This document shows, in pieces, positions 43,002-53,388 of a DNA stretch of 64,000 nucleotides. The number at the start of each line of letters is the position of its first letter. Positions within the stretch are counted from its first letter, which is position 1. The notes under the pieces are model-generated. The model ran no database searches, was not told where the DNA came from, and was given only the letters and a program-made list of their open reading frames with translations. This DNA comes from Pseudonectria foliicola (taxonomy: Eukaryota; Ascomycota; Sordariomycetes; Hypocreales; Nectriaceae), in contig QUZD01000122.1 in assembly GCA_003693505.1 (NCBI GenBank), positions 186,001 to 250,000 of the forward strand. The letters run 5' to 3'. The translations under genes and the position numbers were made by a program.

Positions 43002-44295
43002 TATCTGTCGTCGTCGTCGTCGTCGCAAAGGGTACTGCGGTCGATCCTGGCTGAACTGGTAGATGTGATGGGACGAGGCGATGAGGGGGAGGGGGGATAC
43101 GGGCAGGGATGGACGGCTTAATAGTGCGCAGTTTGCGCGACGGGAAGAACTGGCTTGGGAGAAAAGAAAAGTCGATGGCGATGCGATGGCGAATAGACAT
43201 CACCAACCCCGTTTCCTAGAACCCGCCCGCTGCCAATGACTAGCGAGCCAAGAAGATCGCGTAGAGCTAGCAACGCACCAGGGTGGTAAAGGGACTAGAG
43301 GCAACAAGGTCCTCTTTTTCTTCCGTTATCACTTCGTCGCTTCCTCGACTCTTCTCCAGTCCAGATGCTGCAGTGCCCGGGGGGCCAGTTGGCTGGCTGG
43401 GTTTAACTGGTTCTACGCCGGATATGGAGAATGCGAGCCGGTGTGGTTGGTGGTTGGCAAACTAGTTCACCCGCTTCGATGATGCATTGTGCATGCAGCT
43501 ACTGTACGTAGTAGTTTCTGCAGACCCTGCCTCGAGGGATCGGGAAAAAGTCTCTGCAGTACTTACAGTACAGTAGGTACGTCTACATTCAAGCTTGAAT
43601 CGCAGGCCAAAAGCGCCACGGTTTCTTAGCCTAGTGCGGTTGCCTTTTGCTTTGTGTTGTGGGGTTGATCGCTGTGGTTTGTCGGAAACAACGCCATCGC
43701 TAATGCCGATCACGACATCGCCGAATCGAGAAGAGGCGTTTTCGTGCCGGGACCAGGTTTCTTGCACTGCGAGGCAAACTCGTAGCGGCGATCAGGTCGC
43801 CATGCCATGTAAGCGAGCTGGCGAGGTAGGTACTCGATTGCTGGGATTGTGCTCCGTAGAGCGATGTCGTTATGATAAGGCTGGATTGTGAGAGCCGTAG
43901 TAGGGATCTAAGTTGGTCTTGAGAGTTCTGGAATCTTGCTCACGATTCTTTGGCGGCGCCGACCTTTGCCAGAAAACACAGGCCAATCAAACTCATTGAT
44001 TGACTTGGCGGTGTAGAAGTATTGGTTTGGAGTAGAGCATGTCCTTCTCTTCATGACTTTGTCGCTGTCGCTGTCGCTGTCGCTGTCGCCGTCGTCTTGT
44101 CAAAGGCCCAGTTCGCCGATGGTCCGGGCTTCATCCCCGTTGCGGCACACCGATCGCTCGGCCTAGTTGAGAATCCGGACCGGGTCTTTGGTACTGTAGT
44201 TGTCTCTGTCTCACCAGAAAGGACTCGGGTCCGCCAAATGACAAACATGTTCTGATTTAGGTATCTACAAGCAATACGTTCCCACAGTCACCTCT
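43002..44295. other. Permease promoter / PARG 3' flank
   Basis: No gene is supported. It contains GTAC-palindrome motifs near 43500-43580 and a GTCGCT hexamer array at about 44058-44095. Confidence 0.45.
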
Positions 44296-45465
44296 TCACA
44301 GTTGAACACCCCCAAGGATCTCGTCAAACACCTCAAAGTTGCCCTCGTTCCGCCCATCGTAAACGGCGAACCACACCTCCTCCCACCAGCCTCCCCGGAA
44401 CTCGTTCTCCTGCAGCACCTCGAGCCAGCAGTTGGCTACGTCCCGGGGCGGGTTCGCAAAGGCGCCGCACCCCAGCGCCCCAAGCACCAGCAACTTGTGG
44501 TACCGATGCGCCGCCATCCGTAGGCAGAGCCGCATCTTGGCCTTGGTCATGTCGCGGTCTGTTCGCCGCGCAAAGACGAGCCGCTCCTCGGGCTTCGCTA
44601 CACTGCCGTCATCGTCGCCGCCGCCGCCGTCTCCTGCTGCTGTTGCTGCTGCTGCCGCGCGCGCTACCATGACGCGCTTCACCTCGGGCCGACGCAGCGC
44701 TGCGATGCTCAGCACACTGACAATGGGCAGGTCCACGGCCGCGACGCCTGGCATGAGCAATTTGTGGCCAGATGGCTGGTCGGAGCGGATGACGACAACA
44801 TCGCGCGTATACAGGCCCTGGCGCATCTTCCACGGGTAGTGCTCCCTGTGCAGGGACAGCGCGAGCGAGCTGCGGTAGCAGAGGGCCTCCTCCTGAGCAC
44901 GCGCGCCCTTGAGCCAGCCGCCGCCGGGCGACCGCTCGCTCGCCATGTTGAGCACGGCGACGCGGCCAGAGGCTGGCCGAAGAGTGGCGAGCTGGATGGC
45001 TGCGTTGTACGAGTCGTCATTGACGATGCGGATTTTCACTGTACCCGGCGGCGCGCACTTGGGGCAGTCCTCGGCGTCGAGATGTGGAAGCCGGTCCTCG
45101 TAGAACTTCTCGCATCTGCCGGCGGCGACGGCAGGCAGCTGGGTTAGGATGTCGGGAAGCACTAGGCGGGTTTCTTTGGCAATGGCTGTCAGCTCGGCAC
45201 TCTGTCTGTATTTGTCTTTATGTTGGCTGCGTGAAGCCGCGGTCGACACATTTGCTCGCGAGGGACTCGAAGACCCGGCCTTTGGAGTTGGGGATGAGCG
45301 CGCTCTCGATCCTGCTGAGGCTGGGCCTGGAACTGCGTGGGAAGGTTTCATAGACAGCCAGGCCTCCAGGCTCGACTGGCCCTTTGAAGCAGACATGAAT
45401 TTTGGAGTCTTTGAGCCACGATTTGAGGATTTGTAGATGCAGGATTTTGGTTCATGCAAGTACAT
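44296..45465 (-). CDS. Microbial-type poly(ADP-ribose) glycohydrolase (DUF2263/TIGR02452)
   Basis: Single exon, 389 aa from the first ATG; a second in-frame ATG at 45396 gives 366 aa and may be the real start. It belongs to the bacterial/fungal-type PARG family, macrodomain-fold enzymes that hydrolyse poly(ADP-ribose). The catalytic signature is intact: RSPGGGWLKGARAQEEALCYRSS, where GGG plus the QEE pair (about residues 191-193) forms the active site. AVLNMASE precedes it and LVLGALGCGAFANPP follows, both standard macrodomain strands and loops. An Ala/Gly-rich insert at about residues 265-295 is encoded by a GC-rich repeat. The N-terminus has SKGQSSLEAWL, which loosely resembles a PCNA-interacting motif just after the second Met. 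Confidence 0.92.
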   Translation of the reverse strand: MYLHEPKSCIYKSSNRGSKTPKFMSASKGQSSLEAWLSMKPSHAVPGPASAGSRARSSPTPKAGSSSPSRANVSTAASRSQHKDKYRQSAELTAIAKETRLVLPDILTQLPAVAAGRCEKFYEDRLPHLDAEDCPKCAPPGTVKIRIVNDDSYNAAIQLATLRPASGRVAVLNMASERSPGGGWLKGARAQEEALCYRSSLALSLHREHYPWKMRQGLYTRDVVVIRSDQPSGHKLLMPGVAAVDLPIVSVLSIAALRRPEVKRVMVARAAAAATAAGDGGGGDDDGSVAKPEERLVFARRTDRDMTKAKMRLCLRMAAHRYHKLLVLGALGCGAFANPPRDVANCWLEVLQENEFRGGWWEEVWFAVYDGRNEGNFEVFDEILGGVQL

Positions 45466-45906
45466 GTGGCCTTGAGTGTTTCATCGCGGTGAATGATCTT
45501 CGATCATGTAGGTAGGTAACGGTTTGTTCATTCCTTTGTTCATCTGCTTTGCGGCGTGGATTGGAGCTGCTGTTTGTTAGGCAACAGAACGCGCCACTGT
45601 CAGCTCCAGTTGATGCACAGTCACACGCCAACCGCTAAGCCTCACTGGGGCGCTAAGGGTGAGGGAGGGCATGCGATTTGGTGAACAAAGAAAGAATGGA
45701 GTGAGATGCAAGACGATTGATCCCACGGAGAAACACACACATGACACTCGTAGTACTGGCTTCTACAATTGATATACACACCCACGGTAGCATGCTTACT
45801 CTGCCATCGTGGCGCCACCAGAGTTGCACGGGTATCTATCTTGTTCAATATACGGTTACATGGTTGGTGTACAGGGTTAACATTACAAGTCGCGCAGGGG
45901 TAGCAA
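45466..45906. other. PARG promoter / BCS1 3' flank
   Basis: About 440 bases between two minus-strand genes with no further coding signal. Confidence 0.45.
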
Positions 45907-47349
45907 TCAAGCAGGTGTCTTGATGGCCCCCTCTGACATGTTCTCCTCCGGCTCAAACTTTCGTGGTATCAGACCCTCGGCCATGTTGATCGCACCCTCC
46001 ATATCATTCTTGTTGAACAAGAACAGGCCCTGGATGGCCGCCGTGCTCGTGTGTCGGTTCGACGGTGATCCATCAGATGACTGGCCAAACAGGCCCAGCT
46101 CGCCGAGCCGGTTGAGGAAGCGTTCCCGGCCTGCGTGGTCCTCGTCCACGTCCCCGTAGAAGCGATCCCACATCTGGCCAGCCTGGAAGCGCGTGGCTTC
46201 ACCAATCCGGAGCATCATGTCTACGCGGCCAGGTCGGATCAGGGCCGGGTCCAGACGGTCAACGTGGTTTGTCGTTAGGAAAGCGATACGTTCCTCTCCC
46301 GCGGCGACGCCGTCGAGAGCGTTGAGAAGGCCGGAGAAGGTGACGGTGGCGCCGCTGTACCCATCAGTGTCTCGCTGGCGTCGGTTGACAAAGGCCGCAT
46401 CGGCATCTTCGAGAAGCAGCAGGCTTCGTTTGGGCAGCTTGGTCAGGAGGTAGGCCAGCTTGTCATCCGTCATGCCCATTTCGCTGAGGTTGATCATGGC
46501 CACGCTGAAATCCAGCTCACCGGCCAGCGCCTGAATAAAGGACGTCTTTCCGCTACCAGGAGGCCCAAACAGCAAGTAGCCTCGTCGATAGGGAATGCCC
46601 CGATCCACGTACCACTGCTGCCGTTGTAAAAAGTCCTGTACATCGCCCACAATGCTCTCCTTGACACCTTCATCGAGAACGACAGAAGCCAGCGGTCGCT
46701 TCTTCCTCGGATCGCCCAGAGGCACCCAATCCATACCACGAGCCGAATAGACAATGGTCTTGCCCTCGTTGGCCTTGGCCGCCAGCTTATGCGCCTCACT
46801 AAAGACATGCTCGAAAACATGGCGGTGCGCCCAGAGGGTCGTCAGCTGGAGGATCTCGTGGGGTTCGCCCGTGTTCATGTTGGCTGTATTGTGCTTTTCT
46901 CGGTTGACAGATATGTAGGCCTTGTCAAACTTGACAATGTGCCGTCCGTAGCCGGGCTGGAGGAAGAAGTGCGCATTCGTAGGTCCGCCAGCGCCGGGGG
47001 ATCGCGAGGCGGTCGTCGTTGTGACGGACAGGTTGTGGATACGAGTGAGTCGCGAGGCGATGAACCCAGGGTTCTCGCGCGGCTGCGAGAGCCAGGCCAG
47101 AACCCAAGGGTAGGCAGGATCTTGCTTGCTGATCTCGACATTGACAAGCAAGCGGCGGCGGGCGGCTCCAAGGGTGGCTATTGCGCCTTTACGAGCAAAG
47201 GCCGCGGCCGCGCCCAGCGAGGCCAAGCCAATGCCGCCCGCAAAGAGCGGGTTGTCGAAAAGCGCATTGAGGTTGAGCACCGAGGCTGTGGTTGATTCCG
47301 TCGACATGCCTGCATCTGCCAGCTCTGTGGGAGGAGATGTTGCCTTCAT
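45907..47349 (-). CDS. bcs1: BCS1, mitochondrial AAA chaperone for the bc1 complex
   Basis: Inner-membrane AAA ATPase that translocates the folded Rieske protein (Rip1) into complex III. Single exon of 480 aa. The N-terminus has one transmembrane helix (PLFAGGIGLASLGAAAAF) followed by the basic, internal targeting segment characteristic of Bcs1. The Bcs1-specific domain (YPWVLAWL; HFFLQPGYG) and the signature WVPLGDPRKKRPLASVVLD follow. The AAA core has Walker A GPPGSGKT (about residue 260), Walker B LLLLEDADAAF (about 309), sensor 1 TTNHVDRLDPALIRPGRVD with both Arg fingers, and a normal lid. All ATPase residues look intact. Family paralogues are common in fungi, but the full Bcs1-specific region supports true BCS1. 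Confidence 0.95.
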   Translation of the reverse strand: MKATSPPTELADAGMSTESTTASVLNLNALFDNPLFAGGIGLASLGAAAAFARKGAIATLGAARRRLLVNVEISKQDPAYPWVLAWLSQPRENPGFIASRLTRIHNLSVTTTTASRSPGAGGPTNAHFFLQPGYGRHIVKFDKAYISVNREKHNTANMNTGEPHEILQLTTLWAHRHVFEHVFSEAHKLAAKANEGKTIVYSARGMDWVPLGDPRKKRPLASVVLDEGVKESIVGDVQDFLQRQQWYVDRGIPYRRGYLLFGPPGSGKTSFIQALAGELDFSVAMINLSEMGMTDDKLAYLLTKLPKRSLLLLEDADAAFVNRRQRDTDGYSGATVTFSGLLNALDGVAAGEERIAFLTTNHVDRLDPALIRPGRVDMMLRIGEATRFQAGQMWDRFYGDVDEDHAGRERFLNRLGELGLFGQSSDGSPSNRHTSTAAIQGLFLFNKNDMEGAINMAEGLIPRKFEPEENMSEGAIKTPA

Positions 47350-47812
47350 GGGCGCGGTGATGTGGAAAGTTGGAAATGATGACTAATATTTGGTTGAGCG
47401 AGCCGATGCCGGGTTGCAGTGTCGACAACACGACGCAATGATGAGGCAAAGACAAACTCGACCGGCTGTCCGTTCAGGAAACCTAGAGAAACTCGGGGCC
47501 ATAACGTTTCCTGCTGGATGTGAGTAGTCGGTCATCCCAAAGGGCTTCCGTTCCTTTACGTGAATGGCGCTGCCGTTCTCAAGCGCAACCCGGCCAAAAA
47601 TCGCCTATCGTTGCAGGTTAGTAGTACGCAGCCCGAAAGCACAAGATCCCTGCCAAAAAGATGCCGACACCAGGCAGAAATGGCGATTCGAGTTTATGAG
47701 GTACGGGAGTGATGGAAAAAGAGGTTCCAACCGTCAGCATGTGGTGAAGATGACTGGTCCTTATTGAGGAGTAATCATCGCAAAAAGAGAAACCAGTAGG
47801 CGTTGTGAGACT
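47350..47812. other. BCS1 promoter region / tRNA-Ile 3' flank
   Basis: No gene is supported. Confidence 0.45.
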
Positions 47813-47908
47813 TGCTCCCGGCAGGGCTTGAACCTGCGACCTTCGCATCACCAAGACTTGCGGTATGAAGTATTAGTACGAAGCTCTAACCAACTGAGCT
47901 ACGGAAGC
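47813..47908 (-). tRNA. tRNA-Ile (anticodon AAU) with intron
   Basis: On the minus strand the acceptor GCTTCCG pairs with CGGGAGC (one G:U), followed by discriminator A. The D-arm TAGCTCAGTTGGTTAGAGC is canonical and doubles as the A-box. The anticodon stem TCGTA/TGCGA encloses a loop with AAT (read as IAU after deamination). The T-arm is GCAGG-TTCAAGC-CCTGC, containing the B-box. About 22 bases follow A37 as an intron, the usual position. The spliced length is 74 nt. Confidence 0.94.
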
Positions 47909-48767
47909 CGACTGGTTTCGATGGTGTTGTGACGGCCCAATTTGGTCTCTTGAATCTCAGGGTCTCTCCAATGGCGGGCGATGGGGAAGCCGACCCCACC
48001 ACATTCTCCTAGAGCGGGGTCGAAGTTGGAGCTATGTGGCATGCAATTTCGTAACAAGTACTCCATATGCCGCCGGGCTGTTTTATGCGAATGGAAGATG
48101 GTTGGTGATGTGAGTAGAATGGTAGGAGACCAAGATAAGTATTTACCTACCTACCTACGTACCTTAGGCAGCATCGAAAGAAACAAAGACAGTAAGAGGT
48201 TGGACGGTTGCAGCCAAACGGGGACGGACAGCCAGCCGTTGACACACCGTGGCTACGACCAACAACGGCGGCGGCGTTGTGCCGAGTACAAATGCAAGGG
48301 CAAAGGCAGTTGTCATGATGGCATGGTACGACCGACATCTGACATCACATTATGCACATGAGATACTCGGACAACTCAGCGCCGGGGCATTACAACATTG
48401 GCACACGATAGTCCAAGGGCCGCTCGGGGCAGGTTCCTAGGGAGGCAATGGATTCGGACCCCGGCCGTCTTTCCAGGCACCAAAAGTTACAGTTGGTTCG
48501 TTTGGGGTTTGTGGTTGGAATAGCCGTGGCATCATGACGAGCCCGGAAAAGGCACCGTACTGGCGAATCAAGGGCGTCTGAGCCGCGGGGGAGCAGAGGA
48601 GAGAAGGGGGTTGGGCGCGTACGCGAGATCAGATCGCGGGATGCCGTCCCGCATGTTTCCGTCACTTGCTCCGAGGTGTCGGCTTCGGGACGAAGCCACG
48701 AAGATGGCTCGGCAATGGGGCGGGATGGGGCCTTATTGTAGTAACAGCGCCCACGTTGCATCGCAAG

Positions 48768-48776
48768 TATATAAAG
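48768..48776 (+). promoter_or_regulatory. TATA box with no assigned gene
   Basis: TATATAAAG, followed about 100 bases later by CCACCATGTAAGT, i.e. a start-codon context merged with a consensus splice donor. It is one of the clearest TATA boxes in the window. Confidence 0.55.
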
Positions 48777-48874
48777 CTCCCCTCCTTGGACTGGTGGCCC
48801 TCGCCCGCCGTTTCCAACGTCATCTATTGCAATTGCCCTTGCGGACCGATCCATCCATCTTTCATTCATCCACC

Positions 48875-49237
48875 ATGTAAGTCAAGTCAGAGTCAGTCAA
48901 TCAACCATACACAGTCCTTCCCTTGGTCAGCCTACTTTCCCCACTATACCACCGAAGAGAAGCCTGGCCGCCAGCAAAGCACAGGAGTTGGAGTGAAGAA
49001 AAGAGGAGCATACGAGCCCAAGCCTGGTTTCATAATGCAAGCCCGGTCCCAAAACCCTACTGTACCAGTGTCTGTAATGCAAAGCAGTGCATTACAGCTC
49101 CGACAGTATCGCCGGGACCGCCAAAGCCGCCTCGGGAGCGGTCGGTGCCAGCGCGGTCTCTGGGAGCTCTTCCCGGACCCTGGAAGCCAGGTCGAGACAA
49201 GCTCGGGACAGTGCCAGCTCCGGCCGTTATGAGGTGA
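48875..49237 (+). other. Candidate small gene with intron-split start codon
   Basis: If the donor GTAAGT at 48877 is spliced to the acceptor CACAG ending at 48984, the start codon is rebuilt as AT+G and opens an 84-codon frame to the stop at 49237. The product would be Pro/Arg-rich with a few cysteines and resembles nothing I know. The alternative is a spliced 5' UTR or a non-coding transcript. Weak. Confidence 0.2.
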
Positions 49238-49260
49238 GAAATGGAATGGGAAATGCCCCG

Positions 49261-49331
49261 CGGTGAGCCCATTTTTAATTGCTGGCTCACCGTACAGGGG
49301 GGGAGGGGCCCATGACGCATCCTAGCCCCTC
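49261..49331. repeat. Two adjacent inverted repeats
   Basis: CGGTGAGCC (49261-49269) pairs perfectly with GGCTCACCG (49284-49292), loop 14. GAGGGGC (49303-49309) pairs with GCCCCTC (49325-49331), loop 15 containing a CRE-like TGACGCA. They could be transcription-factor dyads or hairpins; no match is known to me. Confidence 0.6.
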
Positions 49332-49971
49332 ACCGAACCCCGCCAGCGAAGGGTGGTTAGTGGTTCACATCGCTATGACGATGCCCATGACGAAGGCGTC
49401 TGCATTTTTTTTTTGGAGTCGGCACAGCTTCGTTGGGGGGTGACGTGAGTGGGAGAAGCTTCAGAATAGGAGGAAAAATCGAGACGTCGAAAAGAGTGGA
49501 CCGTGAACAGGGAGGCGAGAAGAGAGAAACCACCAGCAGCGGCAGCAGCAACGGTAGCAACGGCAGAAGCATACGAGGCAGAGAGAATGATGCAACAGGC
49601 CACGGCTCAGCATCACCACCTCGCAGAGAAACCCTCGCGGGAAAAAAAAGGGGGAACAAACATGCCAGCATGAAATCATATTCTCTCCATCTCGCCTCAG
49701 CAGAGAGCCAGAGATTGGCTGGCTCAGCTGGCTGGATTGGCCGGATGTCTAGACGCCTGGACGTGGCCGAATTGCTGCGCTGCAGTTGGCCGGCCTCGCC
49801 TCTGCTGAGCCTGCTCTGCCTTCTAGCGCCCTCCTTCCCGTTCTCCGGCCCCTCCTGAGCTCGCAGTAGCTCGCCTTACCTTGCCTCAACGTCTTGATTG
49901 ACCTCATTTACTTACCTCACCAGCTCCTTTGCTGGCTTGGCTTTATCGATAAGACCAATTGGGCAATAGAA

Positions 49972-50035
49972 AACCCCTCTCCCTCCCCCCCCCTCCTTCC
50001 TTCCCTCCCCTCTCGATCTCATATCTTCCCTGTCT
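49972..50035 (+). promoter_or_regulatory. Pyrimidine-rich promoter tract of the aldolase gene
   Basis: A run of almost pure C/T ends about 110 bases before the aldolase ATG. CT blocks of this kind mark transcription starts of strongly expressed glycolytic genes in filamentous fungi. Confidence 0.6.
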
Positions 50036-50141
50036 CAACTTATCAACCCAACTCGCCCTCTTATTAATCTCTTGCTCTACAGACCTTTCTCACCTTACTC
50101 TCCCATTCCCCATTCCAACCAAGTCACACACAACCGCCATC

Positions 50142-51415
50142 ATGGGTGTCACCGATGTTCTCTCCCGCAAGTCCGGCGTCATCGTCGGCGATGATGTCCT
50201 CCGTCTCTTCGAGTACGCCCGCGAGCACCAGTTCGCCATCCCTGCCATTGTAAGCTACTTGTTTACCTACTTTCTGCAGATACTCCCAACGCCATTGGTT
50301 ACTGACCCAACATTTGTAGAACGTCACCTCTTCCTCCACTGTCATCGCTTCCCTCGAGGCTGCTCGCGATGCCAAGGCTCCCATCATCCTCCAGTTCTCC
50401 CAGGGTGGTGCTGCCTACTTCGCTGGCAAGGTAAGCTACAAGTCCCCTTGCGTAACCAGTCATGGTCCGACCAGAGCTGATTGTCATGATAGGGCGTGAG
50501 CAACTCCGACCAGTCTGCTTCCATCGCTGGTGGCATTGCTGGTGCTCACTTCGTCCGCTCCATCGCCCCTACCTACGGTGTTCCCGTCGTCCTGCACACC
50601 GACCACTGCGCCAAGAAGCTCCTCCCCTGGCTCGATGGCCTCCTCGATGCCGACGAGGCCTACTTCAAGGCCAACGGCGAGCCCCTCTTCAGCTCTCACA
50701 TGATTGATCTGTCCGAGGAGGAGGTTGAGTGGAACATTGAGACCACCGCCAAGTACCTCAAGCGTGCTGCCCCCATGAAGCAGTGGCTCGAGATGGAGAT
50801 TGGTATCACTGGTGGTGAGGAGGATGGTGTCAACAACGAGGATGTTGACAACAACTCCCTCTACACCCAGCCCGAGGATATCCTCAACATCTACAACGCC
50901 CTTTCCGCCATCTCCCCCTACTTCTCCATCGCCGCTGGCTTCGGCAACGTCCACGGTGTCTACAAGCCTGGCAACGTCAAGCTGCACCCCGAGCTTCTCG
51001 GCAAGCACCAGGAGCACGTCAAGGCTGCCCTCAAGTCCGACAACAAGAAGCCCGTCTTCTTCGTCTTCCACGGTGGCTCCGGCTCCAGCAAGCAGGAGTA
51101 CCTCGATGCCATCAGCCACGGTGTCGTCAAGGTCAACATGGACACCGACATGCAATTCGCTTACATGTCCGGCATCCGCGACTACATGCTCAACAAGAAG
51201 GACTACCTCCTCACCTCTGTCGGCAACCCCGATGGCGCTGACAAGCCCAACAAGAAGTACTTCGACGTAAGTTTCGCTCGTAATGTGCTCTTGCTGGCTC
51301 AATCGCTAACTTTCTATGATTTCAGCCCCGTGTCTGGGTCCGCGAGGGTGAGAAGACCATGTCTGCCCGTGTCGCTGAGGCCCTCAAGGACTTCAACGCC
51401 GCCGGTACCGTCTAA
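50142..51415 (+). CDS. fba1: Class II fructose-bisphosphate aldolase
   Basis: Zinc-dependent cytosolic aldolase of glycolysis and gluconeogenesis. Four exons (50142-50249, 50320-50430, 50493-51266 and 51326-51415) give 360 aa, the usual fungal length. The active-site strand LHTDHC holds catalytic Asp110 and zinc ligand His111. Further zinc ligands are His227 (FGNVHGVYKPGNV) and His266 (FHGGSGSS). Substrate-binding residues lie in VKVNMDTD. The N-terminus (GVTDVLSRKSGVIVGDD) is typical. Introns cluster at the 5' end as in many highly expressed fungal genes. Codon use is strongly biased to C-ending codons, more so than in its neighbours, which fits high expression. Confidence 0.98.
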
Positions 51416-52062
51416 ATCACGCACTCTACCTATACCCAGTCTTGGTCGTGTACACGACGTGCCGGGACGATTGCTGTGTCTTGTTCCCTATTACCCTCAC
51501 ATGAACAGGGATGTATTTAGGGGTTTATCTGTAGTTGGGAAAAGCTGTAGTCTATCCGATTGTCGAGATGACAAGGGCAATCGACGGCTGCCAGCGATAA
51601 AAGCATATGCAAAGATGATGAATGAACAAGAATGAACCAAACAATGGTTTGTGGTTCCCATGATGTACCTGAATGTGGTGACTGTCCCATGCTCAATACT
51701 TGACCACTTGTTGCCCACTTGCACATGGAGATGATTGCGGCACAGGGTAGGCTGTCAAAAGTAGAACTGGAAACAACATGGCAGTGAGTGTGTCGTTACT
51801 CGTAGTATATTCCGGACTAAAAGAGGTATGATGATTGTACGCCATCCATCGTCCCGCTGGCTTGACTTATTCGCCATTGCTTGGCGTGCAAGTGTATCGC
51901 ACCCTGTACGTATCTGGTGGTATTGGGCTCTCCGGATCACTGAACCCTGGGCTCGTCCCCATCTCTCCGCACGCCCGTCCCGTGGACCCTGGCCTGGTCA
52001 TTACTACTGTAGCTGCGACATTTGATAAGAGGCGCCTGATGCAAAGGATTTCGTGAGCGTGG
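51416..52062. other. Convergent 3' region (aldolase / Kes1)
   Basis: No gene is supported. Confidence 0.5.
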
Positions 52063-53388
52063 CTACCACCCCAGGAGCTCTTTCTCTATCTTGGCCACCT
52101 CCTCATCAGTGAGCTGGTGGGCGGCCTGGCTGTCGGCCTTGGCCTTGTCAAATCTCCAGAGACCGCCCGTCTTGTCTGAGTCGCCATCGAGAGGCACGCC
52201 TACGACATTGCCAACCTGCTCGAGGACCGGGTCAGGATCCTGGATGGCGGTAAAGTACTGACGGTTCCAAGAACGCTCCTCGGAACGCTCCTTGGCGCGC
52301 ATGTCACGCTGGGCCTGTTCAATCTTCCCCTTCTCAATGCCGGTGGTGTCCATGTCGCCCTTTTGGATGGCCTCGGCGACGCGAGCCCAGGCGCGGCGGG
52401 ACTCGAGGGGGTGCTGCTTGTCAATGGGGGCAACGTTGAGCTCCGTCTGCGGCGTGTTGACAGCGTCGTAGGTGTTTACAAGAGTGGACTTGGAGTTGGT
52501 CTTGGCAGGACCCTTGTAGATTTCAAAGGACTTGTTCCACTGACCGGTGGCATTGTAGAGCACCTCCTTGTCCTTGCCGGTCGGCGTGACGGTGCCGATG
52601 ACTGTGTTCTTCTTGCCCGAGAGCCACCCCTTGCCACTGTAGTCAATCTTTGCAGTGTAGCCGGAAGAGCTTGTGATGAAGCTAGTGCCGTCGAGTTCGA
52701 CAAAGGGTGTACCGAAGATGAGACCCTCAATGTGTAGGCCTGGGAGTGTGATCAGATAGTGGTCGGATCCACCCTCAGGCAGGGGGACACGCAAAACGGC
52801 GTGGCCGATTTGCTTGACGATAATGGTGCTCTTGAAGGTGGCCTTTTGGGCGTTGTAGCCCTCAAGCTGGATGCCCGTCTTGTCGTTGCGGATACAGTAG
52901 GCGGTGGCAGGCGGGTGATGGCTGACCTGCTCCGAGACGAGCGACGTGGTGCCGGCAGAGTCAGACCAGGTGCCTAGGAAGAGCTCGCCAAGGAAGGGAT
53001 TCAAAGGCTTCTTCTCGTTGCCAAATTGCTCGCTGCGGCTGGCGTACTGATGCTTGAGGGTGGAGAGGAACCACCTGAGAACGAGCATCATGCGTTTGGC
53101 CGGGTCGGCCTCGGCCGCAGGGGCGACGAGGAGAGGCGGATGTGTGGCCCAGTAGGAGGAGAATTCGGTGAGGGACTGGGAGGAGAGGATAAAGGGCGGA
53201 GCGGTGAGGGAGGAAAGGTCGCCATTGAAGGAAGCAATAGACTGGTGAGGAACAAGGGCCAAAGGTTAGCGGACTGGCAGAGAGATGCAGAGAGAAAGAG
53301 AAGTCATGACGCGTGGACTTACCTTGACAAAGGCTGTCCAGCTGCTGCTGTTGGCCTGAGACGGTGTTGCGGAGCCTGAAGAGGACAT
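52063..53388 (-). CDS. kes1: Oxysterol-binding protein Kes1/Osh4-like
   Basis: Short OSBP-related protein without PH domain, which exchanges sterol for PI4P between membranes and restrains Golgi trafficking in yeast. Two exons (53388-53323 and 53241-52063) give 414 aa. Exon 1 supplies MSSSGSATPSQANSSSWTAF and the first turn of the lid; exon 2 continues SIASFNGDLSSLTAPPFIL, the Osh4 lid/PFIL element. LRWFLSTLKHQY, KPLNPFLGE and the fingerprint EQVSHHPP, whose two His contact PI4P, are all present. The C-terminal RSWNRQYF and helical GLWRFDKAK match Osh4. Without exon 1 the protein would start at a spurious in-frame codon inside the intron. Confidence 0.96.

Larger units (their letters stand above)
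47909..50141. other. Intergenic region upstream of the aldolase gene
   Basis: Largest unresolved stretch on the right side. It holds a clear TATA box (48768-48776), a possible intron-split small gene behind it, tandem inverted repeats (49261-49331) and the pyrimidine-rich aldolase promoter. The remaining open frames are short and overlap on both strands. Confidence 0.5.

Noticed and set aside
50484..51302. 272-codon minus-strand frame opposite the aldolase
   Set aside because: Antisense shadow of a very strongly codon-biased gene; Val/Leu/Gly-rich and featureless.
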